DNA from: Devosia crocina
Lineage (GTDB): Bacteria; Pseudomonadota; Alphaproteobacteria; Rhizobiales; Devosiaceae
Length of the DNA: 64,000 bases
Reading direction: 5' to 3'
Assembly (NCBI RefSeq): GCF_900116545.1
Contig: NZ_FPCK01000001.1
Span: 930,001 to 994,000 of the forward strand
Made by a program: the position numbers and the translations under genes. Each line of letters opens with the position of its first letter. Within the stretch, counting starts at the first letter, position 1. This document shows positions 1 through 6,982 of the stretch, piece after piece. A model generated the notes under the pieces. That model saw only the letters and a program-made list of their open reading frames with translations, made no database searches and was not told where the DNA came from.

Positions 1-204
1 GAGTTTGCTGCGCGCCTCGGCCAGAACGCCGGCAAAAGACTTCTCGCTCAGGGCGGCCTTGGCTTCTTCGGAGAGCGTGACCGATGTGGCGCTGGTTTCA
101 GCGGTGCTGTGGGTCGCGTTCGAAGATGCGGCAGAAGTCCTGGCCATGCTTGCGGCGCTGCCGGTCCGATAGGCGGAATAGTAGGTGTTGGTGACAGCAA
201 CCAT
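1..204 (-). CDS. Hypothetical protein, Ser/Thr/Ala-rich N-terminus (partial)
   Basis: The reverse strand opens an ATG at 204 with a good ribosome site (AAGGAG, spacing about 8) and stays open to the window edge, so 68 codons are visible and the C-terminus is missing. The protein starts MVAVTNTYYSAYRTGSA and is rich in Ser, Thr and Ala, followed by a helical stretch (LSEEAKAALSEKS). There is no signal peptide or recognised domain in the visible part. An N-terminus like this occurs in rhizobial proteins of unknown role, some near flagellar genes, but that is recollection and not shown here. It lies downstream of the sRNA array on the same strand, separated by a strong terminator hairpin at 331-365, so it probably has its own promoter. 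Confidence 0.55.
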   Translation of the reverse strand, partial: MVAVTNTYYSAYRTGSAASMARTSAASSNATHSTAETSATSVTLSEEAKAALSEKSFAGVLAEARSKL

Positions 205-330
205 GGCAGAGCTCCTTGCTCCGCATGAGGATGCAAGGGGCGTGCCGCAAAATTTCGTCGTGGAATCAAGGGGCGGTAGGCGCAGGGAAAGGGCAGTGGG
301 CAAGTCTTGCCCGGCAAATCCAGACCGGGA

Positions 331-365
331 ACAAAGAGGCCTCGCCCGAGGGGATGGGCGAGGCC
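331..365 (-). terminator. Rho-independent terminator, 10-bp perfect stem
   Basis: Inverted repeat 338-347 / 356-365 (GGCCTCGCCC and its complement) with an 8-nt loop, followed on the minus strand by TCTTTGTT. It closes the last sRNA-like unit before the gene starting at 204. Confidence 0.75.
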
Positions 366-483
366 AGGGGTCGTCGGCAAGGCCGCTGACCTTGGAGGGG
401 CGGCCACCACGATTGCCGCCTTCGCCACCACTATCTGCCTGCTCTCGAATCGGCACAAACGCCGAATGGGAAGAGCAGCCATG
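331..483 (-). ncRNA. Degenerate fourth unit of the anti-SD sRNA array
   Basis: This stretch looks like a decayed copy of the three sRNA units next to it. It keeps a perfect 10-bp terminator stem (338-347 with 356-365, tail TCTTTGTT on the minus strand) and one hairpin with a pyrimidine loop: stem 381-386 with 400-405, loop CCCTCCAAGGTCA, a shortened anti-Shine-Dalgarno motif. Upstream it retains only TGCATGGCTG of the shared promoter-distal motif, and the palindrome itself is gone. I see no convincing -35/-10 pair. It may be a relic, or a processed part of a read-through transcript. Boundaries are approximate. Confidence 0.35.
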
Positions 484-497
484 CAGAAATGGAGCGC

Positions 498-530
498 AAA
501 AAAAAGAGGCTCCAACCGAAGTTGGAGCCT
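498..530 (-). terminator. Terminator of sRNA unit C
   Basis: Perfect stem 507-516/521-530 (AGGCTCCAAC and its complement) with a 4-nt loop, then eight consecutive Ts on the minus strand. Its stem sequence is the same as in unit B, with one loop base different, which shows that the units are duplicates. Confidence 0.9.
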
Positions 531-693
531 GATGATAGGGCCGAAGCCAAATCCAAAGTTTTGCCCGGGCACAAGGGAGGAGGATTTGCGCCGAGCGGGT
601 GGACATCAACCGAGGGAGGAGGATTCGGTTGCTGTCCGGTGCCGAGCGTCGCGGGTCCTAGGGAGGAGGAAAAGGAGCGGCGTCGCATCGACA
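498..693 (-). ncRNA. Cuckoo/CcsR-like anti-SD sRNA, unit C
   Basis: The predicted transcript of about 195 nt has three CCTCCTCCC motifs. Two sit in hairpins with the identical 11-nt loop ATCCTCCTCCC: one on a perfect CAACCGA/TCGGTTG stem extended by a GGACA/TGTCC arm, the other on GGCGCAA/TTGTGCC with one G-U pair. The third lies in a weaker hairpin near the 5' end. It ends in a perfect 10-bp terminator (507-516/521-530) and eight Ts. This matches the alphaproteobacterial cuckoo/alpha-r14/CcsR sRNA description (anti-SD loops, tandem copies, own terminator). The 5' end is inferred from a TTGCTG-N17-TATATT promoter. In that family the loops are thought to bind ribosome sites or CsrA-like targets; the targets here are unknown. 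Confidence 0.8.
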
Positions 694-699
694 AGACCG

Positions 700-748
700 A
701 ATATAGATTTTGACCTTCTGGTCAGCAATGCACGATGTGACATGTCAG
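700..748 (-). promoter_or_regulatory. Promoter and upstream palindrome of sRNA unit C
   Basis: Read on the minus strand: CTGACATGTCAC (748-737, one mismatch from a perfect palindrome), 8 nt, -35 TTGCTG (728-723), 17 nt, -10 TATATT (705-700). The geometry is the same as in front of units A and B, so it is likely a real activator-dependent sigma-70-type promoter. Confidence 0.75.
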
Positions 749-826
749 CTATGCATTAGGCACAGCGACAATGTGTCCAAAAATTGGGCAACTTGTATGG
801 GAGTTGGGATTGATGATGCTTTGGGC

Positions 827-858
827 AAAAAAAGAGGCTCCAACCGAGGTTGGAGCCT
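827..858 (-). terminator. Terminator of sRNA unit B
   Basis: Perfect 10-bp stem 835-844/849-858 with a CTCG loop in the transcript, followed by TCTTTTTTT on the minus strand. Confidence 0.9.
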
Positions 859-1015
859 GATGACTGGGCCGAAGCCAAATCGAAAGTGGGGCAGAGGCAA
901 GGGAGGAGGAAATGCCATCTGCCGTGAGCTTTGGATCAGGGAGGAGGAAGATCCGCAGCTCGATGTCGCGATACGGGGTCCGAGGGAGGAGGAGTTCGGA
1001 GCGCGTCTCAGCGAC
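827..1015 (-). ncRNA. Cuckoo/CcsR-like anti-SD sRNA, unit B
   Basis: The predicted transcript of about 190 nt has three perfect CCTCCTCCC motifs, each in a hairpin loop. The stems are TCCGA/TCGGA, GGATC/GATCC (extended by GAGCT/AGCTC) and GGCAGA-GGCA/TGCC-TCTGCC. It ends in a 10-bp terminator (835-844/849-858) and seven Ts. The stem sequences differ from unit C while loops and terminator are conserved, which is the pattern expected of selection on structure plus loop. The family assignment rests on the motif and architecture: known cuckoo/CcsR RNAs are stress-induced and often tandem. The transcript start is inferred from the promoter at 1022-1050. Confidence 0.82.
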
Positions 1016-1021
1016 ACGACC

Positions 1022-1070
1022 TATATGAACTCTACCGGTTCAGTAGGCAATGCCGAGACTGACATGTCAG
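1022..1070 (-). promoter_or_regulatory. Promoter and upstream palindrome of sRNA unit B
   Basis: On the minus strand: perfect palindrome CTGACATGTCAG (1070-1059), 8 nt, -35 TTGCCT (1050-1045), 17 nt, -10 CATATA (1027-1022). The flank GCATGG before the palindrome is also shared with unit C (GCATAG). Confidence 0.75.
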
Positions 1071-1162
1071 CCATGCATTTTTGCATAGCCGAGCGTGGGT
1101 GCACGGTTTCAGACGCAACGCTGCTCCATGAGGAAGGTTGCGCGGTATTCTGGGAGGAGGGC

Positions 1163-1200
1163 AAAAAGAAAGGCTTCGCCCGAGGGGAGAGCGAAGCCTT
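1163..1200 (-). terminator. Terminator of sRNA unit A
   Basis: Perfect 10-bp stem 1170-1179/1191-1200 (AAGGCTTCGC and its complement), 11-nt loop, then TCTTTTTG on the minus strand. Confidence 0.85.
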
Positions 1201-1277
1201 AGGAGGGTGCGGGCAGAGCCCGCTAGGAGGGAACGCAGCGCGATGCAAGGGAGGAGGAGAAACATCCGCGCTGTGAT
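1163..1277 (-). ncRNA. Divergent anti-SD sRNA, unit A
   Basis: The first unit of the array is shorter (about 115 nt). It has one perfect CCTCCTCCC in a hairpin closed by CGCG...CGCG and two shorter pyrimidine motifs (CCCTCCTAG, CCCTCCTAAGG), which still match the core of the anti-Shine-Dalgarno sequence of 16S rRNA. A perfect 10-bp terminator stem (1170-1179/1191-1200) ends it. A further CCTCCTCCC lies just beyond that terminator. The promoter is the cleanest of the three (TTGGCG-N17-TATATC). It could be a specialised paralogue or a copy that has begun to drift. Confidence 0.72.
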
Positions 1278-1283
1278 GTGCTC

Positions 1284-1332
1284 GATATATGGGCTCGGTG
1301 CCCATTCGCCAACCAGGTTGCTGACATGTCAG
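1284..1332 (-). promoter_or_regulatory. Promoter and upstream palindrome of sRNA unit A
   Basis: On the minus strand: perfect palindrome CTGACATGTCAG (1332-1321), 8 nt, -35 TTGGCG (1312-1307), 17 nt, -10 TATATC (1289-1284). The spacing is identical to units B and C. Confidence 0.78.
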
Positions 1333-1463
1333 ATATGCGGTTTGTGCATGCGAGGGGAAATTCTGTAGCGGAAACAACGTACATAGCGTCACGTGTGGCG
1401 GACTGACGCATGGTGAGATTTTCCTCTGCTTACGAGGAGCCCTGCCGCTGCATTACGCAATCT

Positions 1464-2171
1464 TCAACGGGTGCCGAGCAAGTGGCCGATCGCGGCGTCG
1501 AGTTCGCCGAGATGGGCGATGCGCCGATAGCGCGGATCGTTGAGCGGCTCTTCGGCATGCTCATACGCCCAGGTGAGGTCGTGGGGCACATAGATGGCAA
1601 ATGCCCCAGCAGCGAGTGCGGGAACAATGTCGGAGCGGAGGGAGTTGCCGATCATCACCGTATTCTCGGCGCCCTCGGTGTGCCGCGCGAAGATGCGCTC
1701 GTAGGTTGCCTTGTCCTTGGCCGCGGTGATTTCGACGGCTGCAAAATATTCGGCGAGGCCGGAGGCGGAGAGTTTGCGCTCCTGATCAAAGATGTCGCCC
1801 TTGGTGATCAGGATGAGGCGGAATCGATCGGCCAGCGAAGCGAGCGCCTGATCGACATAGGGCAGGGTCTCGATTGGGTAGGTGAGCAGTTCCCGGCCAG
1901 CAGCGAGAATTTCGGCGATGACGGTTCCGGGCACGCGGTGGTCCGTCACCTCAAGAGCGGTTTCGACCATGGATAGGGCAAAGCCCTTCATGCCGAAGCC
2001 GTAGAACTGGAGATTGCGCGTGACCGCGGCGATCAGGCGCTCTTTGAGATCGGGACGATCGGTGTAATCACGCAGAAGATCGGCAAAGCGCTGCTCGGTG
2101 AGGCGGAAGAACTGCTCGTTTTGCCAGAGCGTGTCATCGGCATCGAAGGCGATGGTGGTGATGCGCGGCAA
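1464..2171 (-). CDS. HAD superfamily hydrolase
   Basis: The 235-aa cytosolic protein has the haloacid dehalogenase signature. Motif I is FDADDTLW near residues 8-15 (nucleophile Asp and general acid Asp), motif II is the Thr in LITKGD, motif III is the Lys in AKDKATYE, and motif IV is GNSLRSD. It is probably a phosphatase for a small phosphorylated substrate that cannot be told from sequence. The start is TTG at 2171, preceded by GGAG at good spacing, because no in-frame ATG precedes motif I closely. It lies 21 nt downstream of the LysR gene and is probably cotranscribed with it. Confidence 0.88.
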   Translation of the reverse strand: MPRITTIAFDADDTLWQNEQFFRLTEQRFADLLRDYTDRPDLKERLIAAVTRNLQFYGFGMKGFALSMVETALEVTDHRVPGTVIAEILAAGRELLTYPIETLPYVDQALASLADRFRLILITKGDIFDQERKLSASGLAEYFAAVEITAAKDKATYERIFARHTEGAENTVMIGNSLRSDIVPALAAGAFAIYVPHDLTWAYEHAEEPLNDPRYRRIAHLGELDAAIGHLLGTR

Positions 2172-2192
2172 TTTTCGGTCTCCTGCCGGAGC

Positions 2193-3086
2193 CTAGAAGC
2201 TCCACTCGCGGGCCTTGGACACCAGAAAATCGCGGAAGACGCCAACGCGCTTGGAATTCTTGAGGGCAGGGGGATAAACGAAGTAGGCTTCGTAGGCCGG
2301 CAATTCGACCTCGGGCAGCACGCGCACGAGCCCGTCGGTTTCCTCGGTGACATAGGCGGGAAGCATGGCAATGCCTATGCCAGCGCTGCAGGCCTGCTTC
2401 ATGCCGTAGATGGCGTTGACCTTGAGCACGGCGCGACGCGGGCTGGAATCAGAGCGGCCGAGACGCTCGAGGTGGTTGATGTCCCCGAGATAGGAGGGCA
2501 CAGGCTCGCCGAAGCTGATGATCCGGTGATTGTCGAGATCTTCGACCGAGCGCGGCATGCCATGTTCGTCGACATAGCGATTGCTGGCGTAGAAGTAATT
2601 GTGGACCGTGAACAGCTTGCGCTGGATCATTTCGGACTGGTTGGGCCGGTGCAGGCGGATGGCGACGTCGGCTTCGCGCATGGCGAGATCGAGTTCGGCA
2701 TCGTTGAGACGGATTTCGAGCTGGATCAGGGGATAGAGCTTGAGAAATTCGTCGAGGCGCGAGCTGAGCCAGGTGGAGCCGATCCCCACGGTGGTCGTGA
2801 CGATCAGCGGGCCGGTCGGCTCGTCCTGGCTCTCGGACATCTGCGTTTCGACCTGCTGCAGCTCCCAATGCATGCGATGGGCGGTGCGGAAGAGCTGTTC
2901 GCCCACTTCGGTGAGGACGAGGCCACGGGCGTGGCGGATGAAGAGTTTCAAGGACAGGTCGTCTTCAAGGGCCGAAATCTGACGGCTGACGGCCGACTGG
3001 CTCATGCCCAGCTTTTCGGCCGCATGCGTGAAGCTGCCCGACTCTGCAGCGGTGTGGAAGATACGGAGCTTGTCCCAGTCGAGCAT
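2193..3086 (-). CDS. LysR-family transcriptional regulator
   Basis: The 297-aa protein has an N-terminal winged helix-turn-helix typical of LysR (about residues 1-62, with SFTHAAEKLGMSQSAVSRQI as recognition region) and a C-terminal LysR substrate-binding domain of periplasmic-binding-protein fold. Known members act as tetramers that respond to a small ligand. The gene lies between trxB and a HAD hydrolase on one strand, 113 nt after trxB. A LysR gene behind trxB is common in rhizobia, so this is likely the conserved neighbour. The ligand and targets are not deducible. Confidence 0.92.
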   Translation of the reverse strand: MLDWDKLRIFHTAAESGSFTHAAEKLGMSQSAVSRQISALEDDLSLKLFIRHARGLVLTEVGEQLFRTAHRMHWELQQVETQMSESQDEPTGPLIVTTTVGIGSTWLSSRLDEFLKLYPLIQLEIRLNDAELDLAMREADVAIRLHRPNQSEMIQRKLFTVHNYFYASNRYVDEHGMPRSVEDLDNHRIISFGEPVPSYLGDINHLERLGRSDSSPRRAVLKVNAIYGMKQACSAGIGIAMLPAYVTEETDGLVRVLPEVELPAYEAYFVYPPALKNSKRVGVFRDFLVSKAREWSF

Positions 3087-3199
3087 TTCTTGACGCTTTC
3101 TTGTGTACGGTCAGCCAGTCAGCAGGTGGCTCGACCTATCCGAGCTTCGAGCAGCCATTGTGACGATGATCCACTTTTGCCCGGACATGCTGTCGCAGC

Positions 3200-4150
3200 C
3201 TATTCTGCCGCTTCGGCGAGTTCGTGTTCCGCGAGGAAGCGCTCTGCATCGAGCGCTGCCATGCAGCCCATGCCGGCCGCGGTGACGGCCTGACGATAGA
3301 CATCGTCGGTCACATCGCCCGCGGCAAAGACGCCGGGGATATTGGTTTCAGTCGTGCCGGGCTTCACCTGCAGGTAGCCGCCCGGTTTCATGTCGAGCTT
3401 GCCGGCAAAGACGGCTGTGGCGGGCGCATGGCCGATGGCGACGAAGACGCCATCAATGGGCTGCTCATAGGTGCGGCCGGTGGCATTGTCCTTGAGCGTA
3501 ACCGAATTGACTGAAGGGGGCATGGGAGAGCCGCCGACCTCGACGACCTCGGTGTGCCAGCGCACTTCGATCTTGGGGTTCTTGAAGAGGCGTTCCTGCA
3601 GGATGCGCTCGGCGCGGAATTCACCACGACGATGCACCATGATCACCTTCTCGGCAAAATTTGTGAGGAAGAGGGCTTCTTCCACCGCCGTATTGCCGCC
3701 GCCCACAACAAGTACCTGCTTGCCGCGGTAAAAGAAACCGTCGCATGTGGCGCAGGCGGAGACGCCAAAGCCCTGGAATTTCTGCTCGGACGGCAGACCC
3801 AGCCACTTGGCCTGAGCGCCGGTGGCGATGATGAGGCTATCGGCGGTGTAGGTGTCGCCGCTATCGCCCGTGAGCACGAAGGGGCGGCGGTCGAAATCGA
3901 CATGGGTGATGATGTCGTTGACCATGCGCGTGCCGACATGCTCGGCCTGAGCTTTCATCTGATCCATGAGCCAGGGCCCCTGGATGACGTCGGCAAAGCC
4001 GGGATAGTTTTCGACATCGGTGGTGATGGTGAGCTGGCCACCGGGCTGAAGCCCCTGGATCATTACCGGTTCGAGCATGGCGCGCGCGGCATAGATCGCA
4101 GCCGTATAGCCGGCCGGACCGGACCCGATGATGATGACTTTCGCGTGCAT
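3200..4150 (-). CDS. trxB: Thioredoxin-disulfide reductase
   Basis: The 316-aa flavoenzyme transfers electrons from NADPH through FAD to thioredoxin. The N-terminal FAD-binding GSGPAG sits at residues 9-14, the redox-active CATC at 133-136 (followed by DGF), the NADPH-binding GGGNTA in the central domain, and the second FAD motif GVFAAGDV near the C-terminus. Length is normal for bacterial TrxB. The ATG at 4150 is chosen because AGAGG lies 7 nt upstream; an upstream TTG would add six residues. The gene follows greA on the same strand after a terminator. Confidence 0.97.
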   Translation of the reverse strand: MHAKVIIIGSGPAGYTAAIYAARAMLEPVMIQGLQPGGQLTITTDVENYPGFADVIQGPWLMDQMKAQAEHVGTRMVNDIITHVDFDRRPFVLTGDSGDTYTADSLIIATGAQAKWLGLPSEQKFQGFGVSACATCDGFFYRGKQVLVVGGGNTAVEEALFLTNFAEKVIMVHRRGEFRAERILQERLFKNPKIEVRWHTEVVEVGGSPMPPSVNSVTLKDNATGRTYEQPIDGVFVAIGHAPATAVFAGKLDMKPGGYLQVKPGTTETNIPGVFAAGDVTDDVYRQAVTAAGMGCMAALDAERFLAEHELAEAAE

Positions 4151-4230
4151 CGCGACGCCTCTTTGCAAGCTGGATTGCTCCCTCGCCCTCTACTTAAGAG
4201 GCGAAGGGGGATTGTTTCAAGGCAATCATG

Positions 4231-4257
4231 AAAACGGGTCCCGATGGGACCCGTCAA
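4231..4257 (-). terminator. Terminator between greA and trxB
   Basis: Perfect 9-bp stem ACGGGTCCC (4234-4242) / GGGACCCGT (4246-4254) with a 3-nt loop and short T/A runs on both sides. On the minus strand it ends the greA transcript. Confidence 0.8.
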
Positions 4258-4304
4258 AATGCCGGAAAGTCACAGTATATCGCGGCAGGCTCAGAAATTA
4301 CGCT

Positions 4305-4778
4305 TCAGACGTAGCGAACCTTGAGGATTTCGTAGCTGCGGGCGCCGCCGGGCGCTGCCACTTCAAACGAATCGCCTTCGGACTTGCCGATCATGGCGCG
4401 AGCGATGGGCGAGGAGATGGAGATGCGGCCAGCGGAAGCATCGGCTTCCGGATCGCCCACGACCTGGTAGGTCTTTTCTTCCTCGGTGTCCTCGTCGATA
4501 TAGGTCACCGTGGCGCCGAACTTGACCGAAGTGCCCGAGAGCTTGCTGACATCGATGATATCGGCAAGGGCGAGCATGGTCTCGAGTTCCTTGATGCGGC
4601 CTTCATTGAGGCTCTGCTGTTCCTTGGCGGCGGAATATTCAGCGTTTTCAGACAGGTCCCCATGAGCACGCGCTTCTGCGATCGCATCGATGATGCGCCG
4701 GCGTTCGTTGGAGGTGCGGTGCTCGAATTCCGCGGTCAGGGCCTTGTGCCCCTGAACTGTCATTGGGATCTTGTCCAT
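4305..4778 (-). CDS. greA: Transcription elongation factor GreA
   Basis: The 157-aa protein is a full-length GreA. It enters the secondary channel of RNA polymerase and stimulates cleavage of backtracked transcripts. The N-terminal coiled coil carries the acidic tip motif [14 protein letters not shown], and the C-terminal FKBP-like domain ends [11 protein letters not shown]. The start at 4778 (MDKIPMTV) has GGAGG at spacing 9. The frame stays open further upstream, but those residues are not GreA-like. In rhizobia greA commonly sits next to carB; here about 6 kb separate them. Confidence 0.97.
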   Translation of the reverse strand: MDKIPMTVQGHKALTAEFEHRTSNERRRIIDAIAEARAHGDLSENAEYSAAKEQQSLNEGRIKELETMLALADIIDVSKLSGTSVKFGATVTYIDEDTEEEKTYQVVGDPEADASAGRISISSPIARAMIGKSEGDSFEVAAPGGARSYEILKVRYV

Positions 4779-5067
4779 GTCGTCTGCCTCCAATGGGCAT
4801 GGCAAATGAATCCGGCGCGCCCTGACGAATCCACTGGACCGCCACTGCGCGCCTTGATCAGGTTGTGGGTGGGCGCGATCGTGGATCGCTACCCTGCATG
4901 ACATCTCCCGCCAAACGCCGTTCGGCCTCCGCTTCACGATAAGTTTTGGGGGAGATGAAAGCCAACTTGCCCGGAGGACGCGTTGCGGTCAAGCCGGTGT
5001 GTGAAAGCAGATGGGGGCAGGCCAGAAAGGTGCCCGCCCAAAGAGAAAAACGGAGGGAGGTCCTATC

Positions 5068-6213
5068 ATGACGCTGTCGATCCGATCGCTTGCTCTTGTT
5101 TCGGCCGTGCTGATGGTGCCGGTTGCAAGCGCAGGGGCGCAAACGAGCGAGACGAGCGCTGGGCCGGTGGCGGCGACGGTGCTGGCGGAAGGGCTCGACC
5201 ATCCCTGGGCGCTGGCGCTGCTGCCGGATGGGCGGTTTCTTGTTACTGAACGCAGCGGGCGCCTGTTGCTGATCGAGCGCGGTGTGGTTGCCGGTGCGAT
5301 CGAGGGTGTGCCCGCGGTCGTGGCGCAGGGGCAGGGCGGTTTGCTTGACCTGGCGCTTGCACCGGACTTCGAGACAAGCGGCAGGATTTACCTCACCTAT
5401 GCCGAACCAGCGGAGGCGGCTGGCCTGCAGCGCGGCACGGGAACTGCCGTGATGGCGGCCAAGCTCGTGATCTCGGGTAAGACCGGGCGGCTCGAGGATC
5501 AGCAAGTGATCTTCCGCATGAACGGCTACAGCAACTCGACGCGCCATTTCGGATCGCGCATCGCCACTGGCCAGGATGGTAATCTCTTTGTTACGCTTGG
5601 CGACCGGGGCGACATGGACCGGGCGCAGGATGCGGGGGATCTGGCGGGCGGCGTGGTGCGCATCGCGCCGGACGGGACCATACCCGCCGACAATCCGCGG
5701 CCCGAGGGATGGCACGAGGCGTTCTGGAGCATCGGGCATCGTAATCCGCAGGGCGCCACGATCCGCCCTTCGGATGGCGCACTGTTTACGGTCGAGCACG
5801 GTCCGCGCGGTGGAGACGAATTGAGCATGCCTGAGGCAGGCGACAATTTTGGCTGGCCGATCATCACCTATGGCGTCGACTATTCCGGCCTGCCGATTGG
5901 GGAAGGGACGGAAAAGGAGGGGCTGGAGCAGCCTATCCACTATTGGGACCCCTCGATTTCGCCATCGGGGCTCGTCTTTTACGAAGGCGAGCTTCTGGCG
6001 GAGTGGCGGGGTGACCTCCTGACCGGCGCGCTCAGCGGGCAGGCGCTGGTGCGGCTCGACATGGAGGGGGATAGCGTCGTGGGTGAAGAGCGGCTGTTCG
6101 AAGGTCAGTTGGGGCGGATCAGGGACGTGCGGGTAGGCAGCGACGGCGCGATCTATCTGGTTACCGATGCGGGCAATGGGCGGCTGATCCGGGTGGCGCC
6201 CGAGGGGCAGTAA
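5068..6213 (+). CDS. Exported PQQ-dependent sugar dehydrogenase (soluble aldose type)
   Basis: The 381-aa protein has a Sec signal peptide (cleavage after about residue 25, ...ASAGAQ) and then the six-bladed beta-propeller of the glucose/sorbosone dehydrogenase family (PF07995). Recognisable blade motifs are HPWALALLPDG, RHFGSRIA, GHRNPQGA, EHGPRGGDELS and PSGLVFY. Family members oxidise aldoses in the periplasm with PQQ, though the true substrate is often unknown. The start at 5068 follows GGAGGGAGG; upstream in-frame residues look non-coding. It stands alone, diverging from greA. Confidence 0.9.
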   Translation: MTLSIRSLALVSAVLMVPVASAGAQTSETSAGPVAATVLAEGLDHPWALALLPDGRFLVTERSGRLLLIERGVVAGAIEGVPAVVAQGQGGLLDLALAPDFETSGRIYLTYAEPAEAAGLQRGTGTAVMAAKLVISGKTGRLEDQQVIFRMNGYSNSTRHFGSRIATGQDGNLFVTLGDRGDMDRAQDAGDLAGGVVRIAPDGTIPADNPRPEGWHEAFWSIGHRNPQGATIRPSDGALFTVEHGPRGGDELSMPEAGDNFGWPIITYGVDYSGLPIGEGTEKEGLEQPIHYWDPSISPSGLVFYEGELLAEWRGDLLTGALSGQALVRLDMEGDSVVGEERLFEGQLGRIRDVRVGSDGAIYLVTDAGNGRLIRVAPEGQ

Positions 6214-6221
6214 AATGCAAA

Positions 6222-6253
6222 CAAAAGGCGCGCCTCCCAAGGGAAACGCGCCC
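6222..6253 (-). terminator. Terminator of the cold shock gene
   Basis: Stem GGCGCG (6227-6232) / CGCGCC (6247-6252) with an inner CCC/GGG pair, followed on the minus strand by TTTTGTTTG. It lies just past the end of the cold shock gene and also between two convergent genes. Confidence 0.7.
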
Positions 6254-6273
6254 GACCACTCAATCGATGTGGT

Positions 6274-6483
6274 TCAGCTGGCGGTGAGATTGTCAGCGGC
6301 GGACTTGCCCGTCCGCTTGTCCTTGACGATCTCGTAGGTCACCTTTTGACCTTCATCCAGGCCATTGAGGCCCGAGCGCTGGACAGCGGAAATGTGGACG
6401 AAAACATCGGCCCCACCCTCGTCCGGCTGGATGAATCCGTAACCTTTTTGGCCATTGAACCACTTAACGGTGCCCGTTGCCAT
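6274..6483 (-). CDS. Cold shock protein (CspA family)
   Basis: The 69-aa protein is a single cold shock domain that binds single-stranded RNA/DNA. RNP1 (KGYGFIQ) and RNP2 (DVFVHIS) are intact, and WFN and the aromatic surface residues are present. The start is ATG at 6483 with GGGAA upstream. A long gene-free stretch follows upstream, as expected for csp genes with long 5' leaders. A second, different cold shock gene lies at 52249. Confidence 0.95.
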   Translation of the reverse strand: MATGTVKWFNGQKGYGFIQPDEGGADVFVHISAVQRSGLNGLDEGQKVTYEIVKDKRTGKSAADNLTAS

Positions 6484-6982
6484 GTGCGCGTTCCCTCGTG
6501 CAGTCAGTGCTATTAGACCCCGATCGATGCACCCGATCCAGGTCCAAGACGTATCGAAATAACGGAAGTGGACGTCAGCAACGGCGAATAGCTTCGCGTC
6601 TATAGTTCAGTCTGCCGCAATATTCGATTTGATCACCCTAGCGTGAAAACCACCGTTCTTCAATATGGCGATTTTGCACGACAAAGCGCCCGGCGGAATT
6701 TCCATTCCAGCCGAGTGGGCGACAGGGTCACGCTTGCAGTGTTCCAAACCCTGGGCGGGCGGAACGAAGGGGCAGGCGGAGCGAATCCTGCGGGCCCCAA
6801 TCCATGAAGCAGTCTGCTCCACAAAGATGATGGCACTGTAACGCAGCAGGACGGGCAGCAAAACCCGCAAAGCTCCTGCCTCACAAAGTTCTGCACTTCA
6901 TTTGTCTTGCCAAGCCCAGCGATTTCCGGCAAATCCCGCGCGCCGCTCCGAAGGAGAGTGGTTTTCTCGAAAGCTTCTCGTC
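6484..6982. other. Gene-free region: cold shock leader plus unassigned structured DNA
   Basis: About 500 bases without a supportable protein gene separate two divergent genes. The part next to 6483 is probably the long 5' leader of the cold shock mRNA. The part around 6733-6856 can form nested pairings (CAGTG with CACTG, GGGGC with GCCCC) and may be a structured RNA, but I recognise no family. No promoter is clear enough to list. Confidence 0.4.

Noticed and set aside
48..572. A 174-codon minus-strand frame over the last sRNA unit and the first gene.
   Set aside because: It runs in a different frame from the partial gene at 1-204, has Pro-rich random composition and crosses a perfect terminator.
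307..1276. Plus-strand open frames with repeated GGGAGGAGG 'ribosome sites'.
   Set aside because: The motif is the mirror of CCTCCTCCC loops of minus-strand sRNAs; the frames have no consistent coding character and read through terminator stems.
4858..6240. A 460-codon minus-strand frame opposite the sugar dehydrogenase.
   Set aside because: Composition is His/Arg/Pro-rich shadow sequence; the plus strand has a signal peptide and a recognised family.
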